Below are positions 18,179 through 26,427 of a stretch of 42,326 nt of DNA, piece after piece. The stretch is taken from NCBI GenBank assembly GCA_947457715.1, contig CANGXK010000001.1, positions 1-42,326 of the forward strand. Reading direction: 5' to 3'. A program made the translations under genes and the position numbers. The notes below the pieces were generated by a model, which was given only the letters and a program-made list of their open reading frames with translations, searched no databases and was not told where the DNA came from. This stretch comes from Gemmatimonadota bacterium (lineage in GTDB: Bacteria > Gemmatimonadota > Gemmatimonadetes > Gemmatimonadales > Gemmatimonadaceae). Each line of letters opens with the position of its first letter. Position 1 is the stretch's first letter.

Positions 18179-19291
18179 TTAGTCCATCAAGCGCAGCGGC
18201 ATCACGAGGCAGAGATACTTGGCCGGATCGTCCCATCCTTCTGGCTCGATCGTGGCGGCCCGCTCGGGCGCCTTGAACGTGAGACGCACCTGCTCGGTGG
18301 GCATGTAGCGCAGGATCTCCAGCAGATACGTGGCGTTGAAGCCGATATCGAGCTGGTCACCGTTGTAGTTCACCGGCAGTTCGTCCGATGCTTCACCCAG
18401 ATCCGGCGTGGTGACGCTGAACTTCAGCATGCCGGTGTTGAACGACATTTTGATGCGGTGCGTCTGGTCGGACGCGATCACGCTCATGCGCTTGAGGGCG
18501 CTGGTAAGAGCGGCCTTGTCGCACAGGCAAAAGCGATCGTTGTCCTTCGGAATGACCTGCTCGTAGTTCGGATACGGCCCTTCGACCAGTCGCGTGAACA
18601 CTGACGTGAACGGCGAGCGGAAGCCGAGGTGGTTCTCACCGCGCGCGATCTCGAGCTCCTCTTCGGCGGGGAAGAGACGCTTGATCTGCTCGAGCGCCTT
18701 GGGCGGTACAATCAGATCACCGGGCGGGGCGGTGCTCGATTCCACGGGCAGTTCCATCTTGGACAGGCGGTGTCCGTTGGTGGCTACCATGCGCATTCGG
18801 TCCTCGCGCAACTCCCACAGCACGCCATTGAGAATGGGTCGTGACTCCTCAGTGCTCACCGCAAACGCGACATGCGAAATAAGCTTCTGGAGTTCACCAG
18901 ACTTCACGCGCCAGGACTCATTGAAACGCACGGTGGGGAACGTCGGAAACTCATCGCGCGGCAGTCCGAGCAGCTTGAACTTGGATCGTCCGCATTCGAT
19001 GGTGACGCGCTGTTCGCCGCTCGCCGACACCTTGACGGGAGATGGCGGCAATTCGCGCGCAATCTCACTGAGCTTCTTGGCGGGAATCGTGATCGCGCCT
19101 GGCGTTTCGACATCGGCACTGACTTCCGTGCTGACGGCGATGTCGAGGTCGGTCGCGGAAAACCGAATTCCGCGCTCGGTGGTTTCGACGAGCAGGTTCG
19201 ACAGGACCGGCAAGGTGGTCTTGGCCGGTACGGCGGCGGTTACCGCCGCGAGTCCTTCTTGGAGTTTCTCGCGCGAGATGGTGAAGCGCAT
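18179..19291 (-). CDS. dnaN: DNA polymerase III beta sliding clamp
   Basis: Ring-shaped clamp that tethers replicative polymerase to DNA. 370 residues, the usual length, from the ATG at 19291 (MRFTISREKLQEGLAAVTAA) to the canonical C-terminus ending YLCLVMPLRLMD, which lines the client-binding pocket. Three repeated clamp domains of about 120 residues are evident. It lies downstream of dnaA on the same strand, separated by 230 bases that look like the replication origin. Confidence 0.98.
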   Translation of the reverse strand: MRFTISREKLQEGLAAVTAAVPAKTTLPVLSNLLVETTERGIRFSATDLDIAVSTEVSADVETPGAITIPAKKLSEIARELPPSPVKVSASGEQRVTIECGRSKFKLLGLPRDEFPTFPTVRFNESWRVKSGELQKLISHVAFAVSTEESRPILNGVLWELREDRMRMVATNGHRLSKMELPVESSTAPPGDLIVPPKALEQIKRLFPAEEELEIARGENHLGFRSPFTSVFTRLVEGPYPNYEQVIPKDNDRFCLCDKAALTSALKRMSVIASDQTHRIKMSFNTGMLKFSVTTPDLGEASDELPVNYNGDQLDIGFNATYLLEILRYMPTEQVRLTFKAPERAATIEPEGWDDPAKYLCLVMPLRLMD

Positions 19292-19521
19292 GCCCGTTGT
19301 GTGGAAGGACTGCTGTTGAAAAAAGTCTTAGAGATAAAACTGGTAGTAGCAGCGGAGCGTGTGGGCTTGTGAATAAACGCTGTAAAGTACATGCGCTAAA
19401 GCACTTCCGCCATGCCGCATCATGTGCATTCCATGTCGAGGAGTGCTTTTTCTCCGCATTGATGCACATTGGGGCCCGCGAACGGGCGGAACAATGTGGA
19501 GCCATGTGGAGGACTGGGGAC
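19292..19521. other. oriC: Probable replication origin region (oriC) between dnaA and dnaN
   Basis: 230 bases between dnaN and dnaA. On the plus strand: an AT-rich run (about 19317-19340), then TAGTAGCAG (19344-19352), a GC-rich spacer, and TGTGAATAA (19368-19376), which is the DnaA box TTATTCACA on the minus strand. That is the order described for bacterial basal unwinding modules (DnaA box, spacer, DnaA-trios, AT-rich). Weaker boxes: TGTGCATTC at 19423-19431 and TGATGCACA at 19460-19468. The 8-mer ATGTGGAG occurs twice near 19494-19511. Position next to dnaA/dnaN supports the call; a skew plot was not possible. Confidence 0.6.
19368..19376 (-). promoter_or_regulatory. DnaA box (TTATTCACA)
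   Basis: Exact match to the TTATNCACA consensus on the minus strand, inside the dnaA-dnaN gap, 15 bases from the TAG-trio stretch. Confidence 0.7.
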
Positions 19522-20940
19522 TCAGGTCCCGAGTTGTCCAGTGGATCGGAGAGTTTCCAACATGCCCCGAACCTTGAGCACCCGGTCGGCAAAACCGGGT
19601 TCTCCGCCCATATCCTCGGCTACCCGATCGAGCGAATGGATCACCGTGGAGTGATCGCGTCCACCGAAGGCATTGCCGATTTCGACCAGCTGGAGGGCCA
19701 GCAGCTCCCGGCAGAGATACATGGCGACCTGTCGAGGGGTGGTGAGCTGCTTGGTGCGGGTTTTCGAGCGGAGGCCATCGGGGGTGACCCCCCATTCCCG
19801 GGAGACCACCTGCTGAATGGTGGCCACCGTGATGGTGGTGGGCGGGATATCGGGAAAATCCGACGCGGTCGCGCTCTTGAGCTTGTCGCGGAGCGCCTCG
19901 CGGGCGAGCTCGATGGAGATCTCGCGGTGTTTGAGTGAGGCGTAAGCCAACAGCTTGATGATGGAACCTTCGAGCTCGCGCACCGACGACTTCACATGCT
20001 GGGCGATGAACTCGATGACCTCGTCGGGAATGGTGAGTTCGAGGTGGTCGAGGCTCGCCTTTTTGCGGAGGATCGCGATCCGGTGTTCGAGATCGGGGGA
20101 ATCGACATTGGCGACCATCCCCCACTCGAAGCGGGAGACCAGTCGGGACTCGAGACCCGGGATCTCCTTGGGGGGCCGATCTGAGGTGAGGACGATCTGC
20201 CGTCCCGCCTCATAGATGGCGTTGAAGGTGTGGAAGAATTCTTCCTGCGTGGATTCCTTCCCCTTCAGGAACTGGACGTCGTCGACCAGCAGCAGATCGA
20301 TTTCGCGGAAGCGGCGACGGAAATCGCCCATCTGTCCGGTCTGGATCGCGTTCACGAACTCATTGGTGAACTGCTCGGTCCCTACGAAGGCGAGGCGCAG
20401 CGTCGGTGTGCGCTTGAGCAGTTCGTGGGCGATGCCCTGCATGAGGTGCGTCTTGCCCAATCCGGTCTCTCCATAGATGAAGAGCGGGTTGTACACCTTG
20501 CCTGGCGCTTGGGCTGCGGCTTGGGCGGCCGCGGCCGCGACGTCATTCGACTTACCGATGACGAACTGGTCGAACGTGTATCTGGGGTTCAGTGGCGCCG
20601 ACAAGCGTTGTTGGTGCGCCGTTAGTGGCGCAACAACTGGGGCTGCCGGAGGCTGCACGAACATGTCCATTTGCACACGACCCATGCGCTCCTCAGCCAC
20701 CTTGAAGCGCACCTTCATGGGATGGCCAAGCGCGACGGCGGCGAAGCTGGTCAGCAGATCGGCGTGTTTGGACTCGTTCCAGTCGGCAGAAAACTGATCT
20801 GGCGCACCGATCAGGAGGGTGTCGCCTTCGACGCCGAGGGCGTCGGTGGGCTCAAGCCACGTGCGGTACGTCTGCTCCGGGAGGATCTGCCGTGCGCGTT
20901 GGCGCAGGCGATCCCAGATTTCGGCAGGCGTCAGGGACAT
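19522..20940 (-). CDS. dnaA: Chromosomal replication initiator DnaA
   Basis: AAA+ ATPase that binds DnaA boxes and opens the origin. From the ATG at 20940 it has 472 residues, starting [20 protein letters not shown], the standard domain I opening; the frame is open to 21186 but that extension is unlike any DnaA. Domain II is an Ala/Pro-rich linker. Domain III has Walker [14 protein letters not shown], Walker [10 protein letters not shown] and a sensor region. Domain IV carries the DNA-binding signature [13 protein letters not shown] consensus DnaA box upstream (21025-21033) suggests autoregulation. Confidence 0.98.
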   Translation of the reverse strand: MSLTPAEIWDRLRQRARQILPEQTYRTWLEPTDALGVEGDTLLIGAPDQFSADWNESKHADLLTSFAAVALGHPMKVRFKVAEERMGRVQMDMFVQPPAAPVVAPLTAHQQRLSAPLNPRYTFDQFVIGKSNDVAAAAAQAAAQAPGKVYNPLFIYGETGLGKTHLMQGIAHELLKRTPTLRLAFVGTEQFTNEFVNAIQTGQMGDFRRRFREIDLLLVDDVQFLKGKESTQEEFFHTFNAIYEAGRQIVLTSDRPPKEIPGLESRLVSRFEWGMVANVDSPDLEHRIAILRKKASLDHLELTIPDEVIEFIAQHVKSSVRELEGSIIKLLAYASLKHREISIELAREALRDKLKSATASDFPDIPPTTITVATIQQVVSREWGVTPDGLRSKTRTKQLTTPRQVAMYLCRELLALQLVEIGNAFGGRDHSTVIHSLDRVAEDMGGEPGFADRVLKVRGMLETLRSTGQLGT

Positions 20941-21010
20941 GGCGGGAGGTCGGGGTTCGGGCGGCCCCGCCTTGGGCGAGAATCGGCGACGAAACAGGCG
21001 CGGGGGGCGA

Positions 21011-21038
21011 AGGTTACGCTCGGGTGTGGATAAGTCAA
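21011..21038 (-). promoter_or_regulatory. dnaA: Candidate dnaA promoter
   Basis: Minus strand: TTGACT (21038-21033) as -35, a 16-base spacer, and TAACCT (21016-21011) as a weak -10 keeping the key TA and final T. The DnaA box 21025-21033 falls in the spacer and touches the -35. The start site would be about 65 bases upstream of the dnaA ATG. Confidence 0.4.
21025..21033 (-). promoter_or_regulatory. DnaA box, perfect consensus (TTATCCACA)
   Basis: TGTGGATAA on the plus strand is the exact reverse complement of the strongest DnaA box. It lies 85 bases upstream of dnaA's ATG, inside the candidate promoter. Confidence 0.75.
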
Positions 21039-21263
21039 TCGCGTCAGCGACGTGACACCAGCATCGCATTCGTGAGCGCAAGCAAGTTCCAGCGCTGTTG
21101 GGCGGGCGAAGGCAAATCGTTGTCGCGGGAGTACTTGGCGGGGTTGACCTCAAGCCAGTCCCACGAGTATTTTCTAAGGCTGCCACGTGCCGTGATCAAC
21201 TGCGGGCTGTGGCAACTCTCATCGAACCACTGCGTTCTACACCGCGTTACCTCGAGCATTACT

Positions 21264-21428
21264 ATGGGCAAGCCGACATACAATCCGCGCAACACCAAGC
21301 GAGTCCGCAAGCACGGCTTCCGTGCGCGTATGGAGACGAAGTGGGGCCGTGAGGTTCTCGCCCGTCGTCGCCGCAAGGGACGCAAGGTGTTGACCGTCCA
21401 GATCCCGTCGAAGTATACCGGCGCCTGA
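21264..21428 (+). CDS. rpmH: 50S ribosomal protein L34
   Basis: 54-residue basic ribosomal protein. The core matches L34 ([19 protein letters not shown], then [13 protein letters not shown]). It is longer than the usual 44-47 because of a short C-terminal addition, QIPSKYTGA. The ATG is at 21264; the longer open frame upstream is not L34-like. First gene of the rpmH-rnpA-yidD-yidC-mnmE cluster. Confidence 0.96.
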   Translation: MGKPTYNPRNTKRVRKHGFRARMETKWGREVLARRRRKGRKVLTVQIPSKYTGA

Positions 21429-21440
21429 TTCCCGGTCGTT

Positions 21441-21468
21441 CCCGCGCGCGCAGCGACTGACGCGCGGG
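21441..21468 (+). promoter_or_regulatory. GC-rich hairpin at the rpmH-rnpA junction
   Basis: CCCGCGCG (21441-21448) pairs with CGCGCGGG (21461-21468) around a 12-base loop. The loop contains the CTG at 21457 proposed as the rnpA start. No T-run follows, so an attenuator or translational control element is more likely than a terminator. Confidence 0.4.
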
Positions 21469-21768
21469 GCCGACCTCGAGCGGGTTCGACACGAAGGGAA
21501 GCGAGCGCGCACCGCCTCAATGGATGTGCGCGCCCTGGCTTCCCTTCATGCGTTTCCGCGAGTGGGCTTCGTGATCCCCAAGTACAAGCACTCGGGGGTC
21601 GAACGGAACCGGCTCAAACGCCGGCTCCGCGAAATCGTGCGTCTCGGGGTGCTTTCCGAACTCGCGCCCATGGATCTTGTCATTCGGGTGCTACCGGTGG
21701 CCTATGGCAGAAACTTCGAGGCACTCCGCGACGAAGTGTTGCAGGCCGTCCGTCGTATCACGCGGTGA
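21457..21768 (+). CDS. rnpA: RNase P protein component
   Basis: Basic protein that helps RNase P RNA bind precursor tRNA. The RNR motif is present (SGVERNRLKRRLREIVRLG), as is VGFVIPKYK. The family N-terminus (RLTRGADLERVRHEGKRAR) is encoded in frame before the only ATG, at 21520, and no ATG, GTG or TTG exists between the in-frame stop at 21391 and 21520. I therefore give a provisional CTG start at 21457 (103 residues); ATA at 21415 is another option. The 82-residue version from 21520 would lack the first helix. Follows rpmH; ends 7 bases before yidD. Confidence 0.85.
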   Translation: MTRGADLERVRHEGKRARTASMDVRALASLHAFPRVGFVIPKYKHSGVERNRLKRRLREIVRLGVLSELAPMDLVIRVLPVAYGRNFEALRDEVLQAVRRITR

Positions 21769-21775
21769 TCCGGTC

Positions 21776-21988
21776 ATGATGGCAAAGCTGTTCCTTTTGA
21801 TAGTGCGTGGGTACCAGCTCACCCTGTCGCCCATCTTCGGGGGCGCCTGCCGCTATTATCCTTCGTGTTCTGCGTACGCGATCGAGGCGCTGGAGCGTCA
21901 CGGTGCGGCACGTGGAGGATGGATGGCTTTGCGCCGAATCGGGCGCTGTCATCCCTTCCGGCCCGGCGGATTCGATCCGGTGCCCTGA
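21776..21988 (+). CDS. yidD: Membrane protein insertion efficiency factor YidD
   Basis: 70 residues from ATG 21776 (ATG 21779 is equally possible). The family hallmark with cysteines is clear: YQLTLSPIFGGACRYYPSCS, then HPFRPGGFDPVP. The N-terminal hydrophobic/amphipathic helix associates with the inner membrane near YidC. Located in the standard place between rnpA and yidC. The frame is open upstream of 21776, but that part overlaps rnpA and is not family-like. Confidence 0.95.
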   Translation: MMAKLFLLIVRGYQLTLSPIFGGACRYYPSCSAYAIEALERHGAARGGWMALRRIGRCHPFRPGGFDPVP

Positions 21989-22007
21989 GCGCTCCCTTAT
22001 ACAGACC

Positions 22008-23723
22008 ATGGAACCACGCCGCATCGTCCTCGCCGTCGTCCTGATGGCGGCGGTCCTGATTCTGACGCCGATCCTCTTCCCGTCGCCCGTACCGGCGCCT
22101 GGCAGCAAGACGGCTGTAACAGACTCACTGCGCCGCGCCGATTCGGCTGCGGTCGCCAGCACCACCCCTTCTGTCGCCGATCCTGCGGCCGCAGTCGCTG
22201 CGGCCGGTGCCACGGCGCCGGGCATGGGCGCCCTGCCCGACTCGCTCAACGCGGCGCCACAGCCGGTGGTCATGCCGGTCGACACCGCCGTGGTGACCAC
22301 CACGCCGGCCGTTTTCCGCACGACGAACCGCGGCGCTGCGCTGATCGGGGCCGAGATGCAGCAGTACGTCGGACTTTCGAACAAGGGGCGCACCAAGGGC
22401 GGCCCGGTCGAACTCGCGAAAACGGGCGACCGGCTGCTCAGCTTCCGTCTCGTCATGCCGGGTGACACCGTCGCGCTCAATGCGCAGACGTTCCGCACCA
22501 CACGCACTGAAGACAACGGACGCGCCGTCGTGCGCTACGACGCCACGGTCGGCGCCCGCGCGATCACGATTTCCTACTCGTTCCTTCCCGACAGCTACCG
22601 GGTGAACGTCTCGGCGGTGGTGCAGGGGGCGCCGGAGAACAGCTTCCTGCTGATCGATCTGCCGCCCGGCTTCCGCTCGTCCGAAGCCGACACCACGGAA
22701 GATCAGTCGCATCTTGCATACGCCTACAAGCCCGACCAGCAGAACGCGAAGGGTGTCACCTTTGCGTCGCTCGATCCGGGCGAGCGCCGGATCGAGAGCG
22801 GTCCGGTCACGTGGACGGTCGCCAAGAGCAAATACTTCCTGTTTGGCGTGCTGGCGCCCAAGGGTGAGCCGGGCTTCGCCGAGGTGAACTTCACCGGAGG
22901 TACCCGCGTCGCGAAGGCGGCGACGCGCAGCGAGGCCACGATCGTGGCCTCGCTCAAGACTGGTGCGGTGGCGTTCGATGTGTACGCCGGTCCGCAGGAG
23001 TTCAAGCGGCTGGTGGCTATGGGACGCGAGTTCGAAACGTCGAACCCGTACGGCGGCTGGCTGCAGGGGATCGTACAGCCGTTCGCTACGATGGTCATCC
23101 GCGCCTTGCTGTGGATGAAGGCGACGCTCGGCCTGTCGTACGGCTGGATTCTGGTGCTCTTCGGTGTGGCCGTCCGCATCGTGTTGTGGCCGCTGAACCA
23201 GCGCGCCATGCGCAGTTCGATGCAGATGCAGCGGATTCAGCCCCACCTTCAGGAGATCCAGACCAAGTACAAGGGCGACCCGACCAAGCTGCAGGCGGAA
23301 ATGATGCGCGTGTACAAGGAGCACGGTATGTCTCCTTTCAGCTCGCTGTCCGGCTGTCTGCCGATGCTCATTCCGTTGCCGGTGTTCTTCGCGCTCTTCT
23401 TCGTGTTTCAGAACACGATCGAATTCCGCGGTGTGTCGTTCCTGTGGTTTCCCGACATCTCGCTCAAGGATCCCTTCTACGTCATCCCGATTCTCGTGGC
23501 GATCACGGCGATGGGTCTCTCGTGGATCGGCATGCGCGGCATGAAGGCGAACGAGCAGCAGAAGATGATGATGTACATCATGCCGGTCATGATGATGGTG
23601 ATCTTCTTCAACATGGCGTCGGGACTGAACCTGTATTACTTCGTGCAGAACCTCGCCTCGTTGCCGCAGCAGTGGCTGATCTCGCAGGAGCGCAGCAAGG
23701 TGCAGCCGATCGTGCGGGGATAA
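22008..23723 (+). CDS. yidC: Membrane protein insertase YidC/Oxa1
   Basis: Inserts inner-membrane proteins with or without Sec. 571 residues from ATG 22008: an N-terminal transmembrane helix (RRIVLAVVLMAAVLILTPIL), an Ala/Pro/Ser-rich linker, a large periplasmic beta domain (about 100-350) as in Gram-negative YidC, and the C-terminal Oxa1 core with five transmembrane helices (from about 365; SYGWILVLFGVAVRIVLWPL). The text MRSSMQMQRIQPHLQEIQTK is the characteristic cytoplasmic hairpin. The upstream extension of the frame to 21807 overlaps yidD and is rejected. Confidence 0.97.
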   Translation: MEPRRIVLAVVLMAAVLILTPILFPSPVPAPGSKTAVTDSLRRADSAAVASTTPSVADPAAAVAAAGATAPGMGALPDSLNAAPQPVVMPVDTAVVTTTPAVFRTTNRGAALIGAEMQQYVGLSNKGRTKGGPVELAKTGDRLLSFRLVMPGDTVALNAQTFRTTRTEDNGRAVVRYDATVGARAITISYSFLPDSYRVNVSAVVQGAPENSFLLIDLPPGFRSSEADTTEDQSHLAYAYKPDQQNAKGVTFASLDPGERRIESGPVTWTVAKSKYFLFGVLAPKGEPGFAEVNFTGGTRVAKAATRSEATIVASLKTGAVAFDVYAGPQEFKRLVAMGREFETSNPYGGWLQGIVQPFATMVIRALLWMKATLGLSYGWILVLFGVAVRIVLWPLNQRAMRSSMQMQRIQPHLQEIQTKYKGDPTKLQAEMMRVYKEHGMSPFSSLSGCLPMLIPLPVFFALFFVFQNTIEFRGVSFLWFPDISLKDPFYVIPILVAITAMGLSWIGMRGMKANEQQKMMMYIMPVMMMVIFFNMASGLNLYYFVQNLASLPQQWLISQERSKVQPIVRG

Positions 23724-23727
23724 CGAG

Positions 23728-25089
23728 GTGGTGACGGCCCGCCAGATGCCTGGTGGCGACGATACGATCGTTGCCTGTGCCACGGCCGCTGGACGCGGGG
23801 CGATTGCGGTGATCCGGATGTCAGGGGCGCGAGCGATGGATATCGCTCGCGCCCTTGGCGCATCCAATCTGCAGCCGCGCCGGTCCACCCGCGTAGCACT
23901 GCGGCATCCCGATGGCGCGCCGCTCGACGACGCGCTGATCACCTGGTTCGCGGCGCCGCGCTCGTACACGGGTGAAGACGTGGTGGAGATTTCCACGCAC
24001 GGTGGCCACGTGGTGCCAGCACTCGTCCTAGCGGCCTGCGTGGCGTCCGGCGCACGGCCGGCCTCGCCGGGTGAATTCACGCGGCGTGCCGTGCTGAATG
24101 GCCGCCTGGACCTGGTACAGGCCGAAGCGGTCGCCGATTTGATCGATGCGCGTACCACCGCCATGCAGCGGCAGGCGCTGTCACAGCTCGACGGCGGACT
24201 TTCCCGGCGGTTACTCGCGTTGCGTGACGAAGTGATTCATCTCGAAGCGCTGATCGCCTACGACATCGACTTCCCCGAGGAAGACGACGGCCCGATCGCT
24301 CCGGCCCGTATAAAAAATGCGGCCGAGTCGCTGCGCGACGCGCTACGCGCGCTGATGCACACCGCCCCGCAGGCGACCGTGCTGCGCGATGGCATGCTGG
24401 TCGTGATTGCCGGACCCCCCAACGCCGGCAAGTCGTCGCTGTTCAACGCGCTGCTGGGAGAGTCGCGCGCGCTGGTGACGCCGATCGCCGGTACCACCCG
24501 TGACGCCATCGAAGCCGTGCTCGATCGCGCGCCATTGCCGCTGCGCTTTGTGGACACGGCCGGCCTCCGTGCCACCGACGATGAAATCGAGCGACTTGGC
24601 ATCGAAGTCAGCACCCGATACCTAGGGCAGGCCCAGGTGGTGCTGGCGTGCGGCGCGAGCATGGCAGACATTGACGCCACGCAGGCGGTCATTGCTTCGC
24701 GCACCGCGGGCGTAATGATTCCCGTGCACACGAAAGCGGACCTCGACGGGTCGGCATCCGACGAGCAGGTGCATCGTGTGAGCGCCGAGACGGGGCAGGG
24801 GCTCCGGGAGTTGCTCGAATCCATTGATCGAGCCGCGATGGCCAGTTCAGTGACGTTGCCCGCTGGTGATGACGTGCTCGTGACCCGCGAACGGCATCGC
24901 GCCGGCCTGGCGGCGGCGCACGAGGAACTGAGCGAGTTTCTGCTCGCGTGGGAAAGTGGTGCGTTGCCGGCGCCGGTGGCTGCTGTGCATCTCTACGCGG
25001 CCCGCGAGGCCCTCTCCGATCTCATCGGTATCGTGGATACCGAGGACGTGCTCGACCGCGTGTTCCGCGACTTTTGCATCGGGAAATAG
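23728..25089 (+). CDS. mnmE: tRNA modification GTPase MnmE (TrmE)
   Basis: With MnmG it makes 5-carboxymethylaminomethyl-uridine at the tRNA wobble position. 453 residues, GTG start at 23728, 4 bases after yidC. An N-terminal folate-binding domain (APRSYTGEDVVEISTHGGHV), a helical domain, and an inserted G domain with G1 GPPNAGKSS, G2 GTTRD, G3 DTAG and a G4 reading TKAD. The C-terminus ends in the invariant CIGK with the catalytic Cys. It ends 11 bases before the palindromic repeat. Confidence 0.97.
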   Translation: MVTARQMPGGDDTIVACATAAGRGAIAVIRMSGARAMDIARALGASNLQPRRSTRVALRHPDGAPLDDALITWFAAPRSYTGEDVVEISTHGGHVVPALVLAACVASGARPASPGEFTRRAVLNGRLDLVQAEAVADLIDARTTAMQRQALSQLDGGLSRRLLALRDEVIHLEALIAYDIDFPEEDDGPIAPARIKNAAESLRDALRALMHTAPQATVLRDGMLVVIAGPPNAGKSSLFNALLGESRALVTPIAGTTRDAIEAVLDRAPLPLRFVDTAGLRATDDEIERLGIEVSTRYLGQAQVVLACGASMADIDATQAVIASRTAGVMIPVHTKADLDGSASDEQVHRVSAETGQGLRELLESIDRAAMASSVTLPAGDDVLVTRERHRAGLAAAHEELSEFLLAWESGALPAPVAAVHLYAAREALSDLIGIVDTEDVLDRVFRDFCIGK

Positions 25090-25100
25090 GATCCGACACT

Positions 25101-25244
25101 GCAACAGCTACTGCAACAACCAGAACACGGATTACACCGATAGACGGAAACAACACAGATAAGCGAAACGCGCTGTTTGCTTATCTGTGTTGTTTCCGTG
25201 AAAATCTGTGGTCTCCGTGTTCTGGCAGTTGCTGTTGCCGTTGC
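25101..25244. repeat. Long near-perfect palindrome after mnmE
   Basis: Left arm 25101-25164 and right arm 25179-25244 are inverted copies around a 14-base loop. The central 21 bases of each arm (25144-25164 and 25179-25199) pair perfectly; the outer parts match with a few changes (both contain CCAGAACACGGA when read in the same sense). It fills the gap between convergent mnmE and the metalloprotease-like gene. Words such as ACGGAAAC and ACGGAT also occur in the element at 8483-8834, so the two may be members of one intergenic family. Likely a bidirectional terminator or a dispersed repeat. Confidence 0.8.
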
Positions 25245-25269
25245 TGTTCGCAAACGGTCTGATCCAGCA

Positions 25270-26226
25270 TCAGCCGACGATCGTGAGCCTCGGCCGCTCC
25301 ATCACCGGTTCGTTCACGGAGGCCAACTCGTGTACGCTGGCGCGCGTGGCCCAGGCGTAGCCGCGGGCGGCGATGGCTGCTTCGACCATGCGCGCGCCAA
25401 GGAAGTAGCCGGAGCGCTCGGGAAGTACTGTGCGCTCCACTGTGCGTGCTTCGTCGCTCATACCGCCGGAGAGGTATCGCAATCGCAGGCCCAATGCTGT
25501 GCGGTCGCCGTCGGTGACGAGGGCACGGGAAAGCACGGGCTCTACCTCACGCGCGCGGGCGTACTGCTTGCGGGCGAAGCCGAAGTACTCCCAAGCGGCG
25601 TGTCCCGGGCTTACGGCGCGCGAGACATGCACGGCCAGTCCCTCGTTCACCAGCAGCTCACGTAACGACGCCTGTCGTCCCGTTTCCCAGTACGAGTAAT
25701 AGCCACCGGCATCCTCCACGAAGCCTCGCATGTCGCTGCGGCTGGATGGCGACGTGTAGCGCACGACATGCGTGAGTTCGTGCGCGAGCCAGAGCGGGAT
25801 CAGCTCGGGGTCGAGCCCAAGGCCCTGTGTGTCCGGGTTGGCGACACCGGTGAAGTGCTCGAGACACACGAACGCCACGCCGCGGCCATTGACGACCAAT
25901 TCACCGGCGTTGGCGGCGCCGACGCCCACCATGAGCACCACGTCGTAGGGGACGTCGATGTCGAGCAGGGTGCGGACCCTCTCCTCGGCCAGACGCGCCA
26001 GCGCGACCACATCGGTGCGCGCGAGGAGCGTGCGCAAGTCGTCGCGATTCGCGTTGACCGTGGAGTGCACGACCTCCTCAAAGTGCGGGCCCGACGGCTC
26101 GAGGACATAGTTGTCCCAGTACGCCGTGAGCAGGACCTTGTGACGCTCGAAATAAGCGAGATAGGCCGACACCCGATCATCGGCTTCGAGTACGGCGAGA
26201 AAATCCGGTATCAGATTGATCAACAT
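25270..26226 (-). CDS. Putative Zn-dependent metalloprotease (HExxH; DUF2268-like)
   Basis: 318 residues from ATG 26226 (a TTG directly before it is possible). A gluzincin-type site is visible: HELTH at 149-153 and a downstream Glu in NEGLAVH (Glu195). The surrounding text (VLMVGVGAANAGELVVNGRG, then LIPLWLAHELTHVVRY) resembles DUF2268/DUF5700 predicted proteases. No signal peptide is obvious, so probably cytosolic. Convergent with mnmE, downstream of upp on the same strand but separated by about 200 bases with a hairpin. Confidence 0.8.
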   Translation of the reverse strand: MLINLIPDFLAVLEADDRVSAYLAYFERHKVLLTAYWDNYVLEPSGPHFEEVVHSTVNANRDDLRTLLARTDVVALARLAEERVRTLLDIDVPYDVVLMVGVGAANAGELVVNGRGVAFVCLEHFTGVANPDTQGLGLDPELIPLWLAHELTHVVRYTSPSSRSDMRGFVEDAGGYYSYWETGRQASLRELLVNEGLAVHVSRAVSPGHAAWEYFGFARKQYARAREVEPVLSRALVTDGDRTALGLRLRYLSGGMSDEARTVERTVLPERSGYFLGARMVEAAIAARGYAWATRASVHELASVNEPVMERPRLTIVG

Positions 26227-26392
26227 CAACGACCCGGGAACGGGAGACCGACGCGATCGAGAGCTACGAGCACTAATCGCCGAGCAAGCCGCGAGAAGTT
26301 AGCCGTGATTTCAGGGCGGTACAAGCTCACCATGCGCGATTCTGGGGCCGACGTTCAACTCTGAGTCACGAGGTGCCGATATGCTGAGCCTT

Positions 26393-26416
26393 CCCTGACG
26401 TTTGAAGGCGTCAGGG
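26393..26416 (-). terminator. Hairpin after upp
   Basis: CCCTGACG (26393-26400) pairs perfectly with CGTCAGGG (26409-26416) around an 8-base loop, 11 bases after the upp stop on the minus strand. There is no T-run, so its strength as a terminator is uncertain. Confidence 0.5.
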
Positions 26417-26427
26417 GTGCGGAACAG

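Larger units (their letters stand above)
20941..21263. promoter_or_regulatory. Divergent dnaA/rpmH promoter region, 323 bases without a gene
   Basis: Separates the leftward dnaA gene from the rightward rpmH cluster. It holds a perfect DnaA box (21025-21033) and a candidate dnaA promoter (below). I see no clear promoter for rpmH and no coding sequence; ORFs through it are extensions of the flanking frames. Confidence 0.6.

Noticed and set aside
22125..24164. 679-residue minus-strand ORF opposite yidC and mnmE
   Set aside because: Crosses two real, well-identified genes; low-complexity Arg/His text.
25101..25244. CRISPR-like or tRNA reading of the repeat after mnmE
   Set aside because: There is one palindrome with two arms, not a series of repeats with spacers, and it cannot form a cloverleaf.
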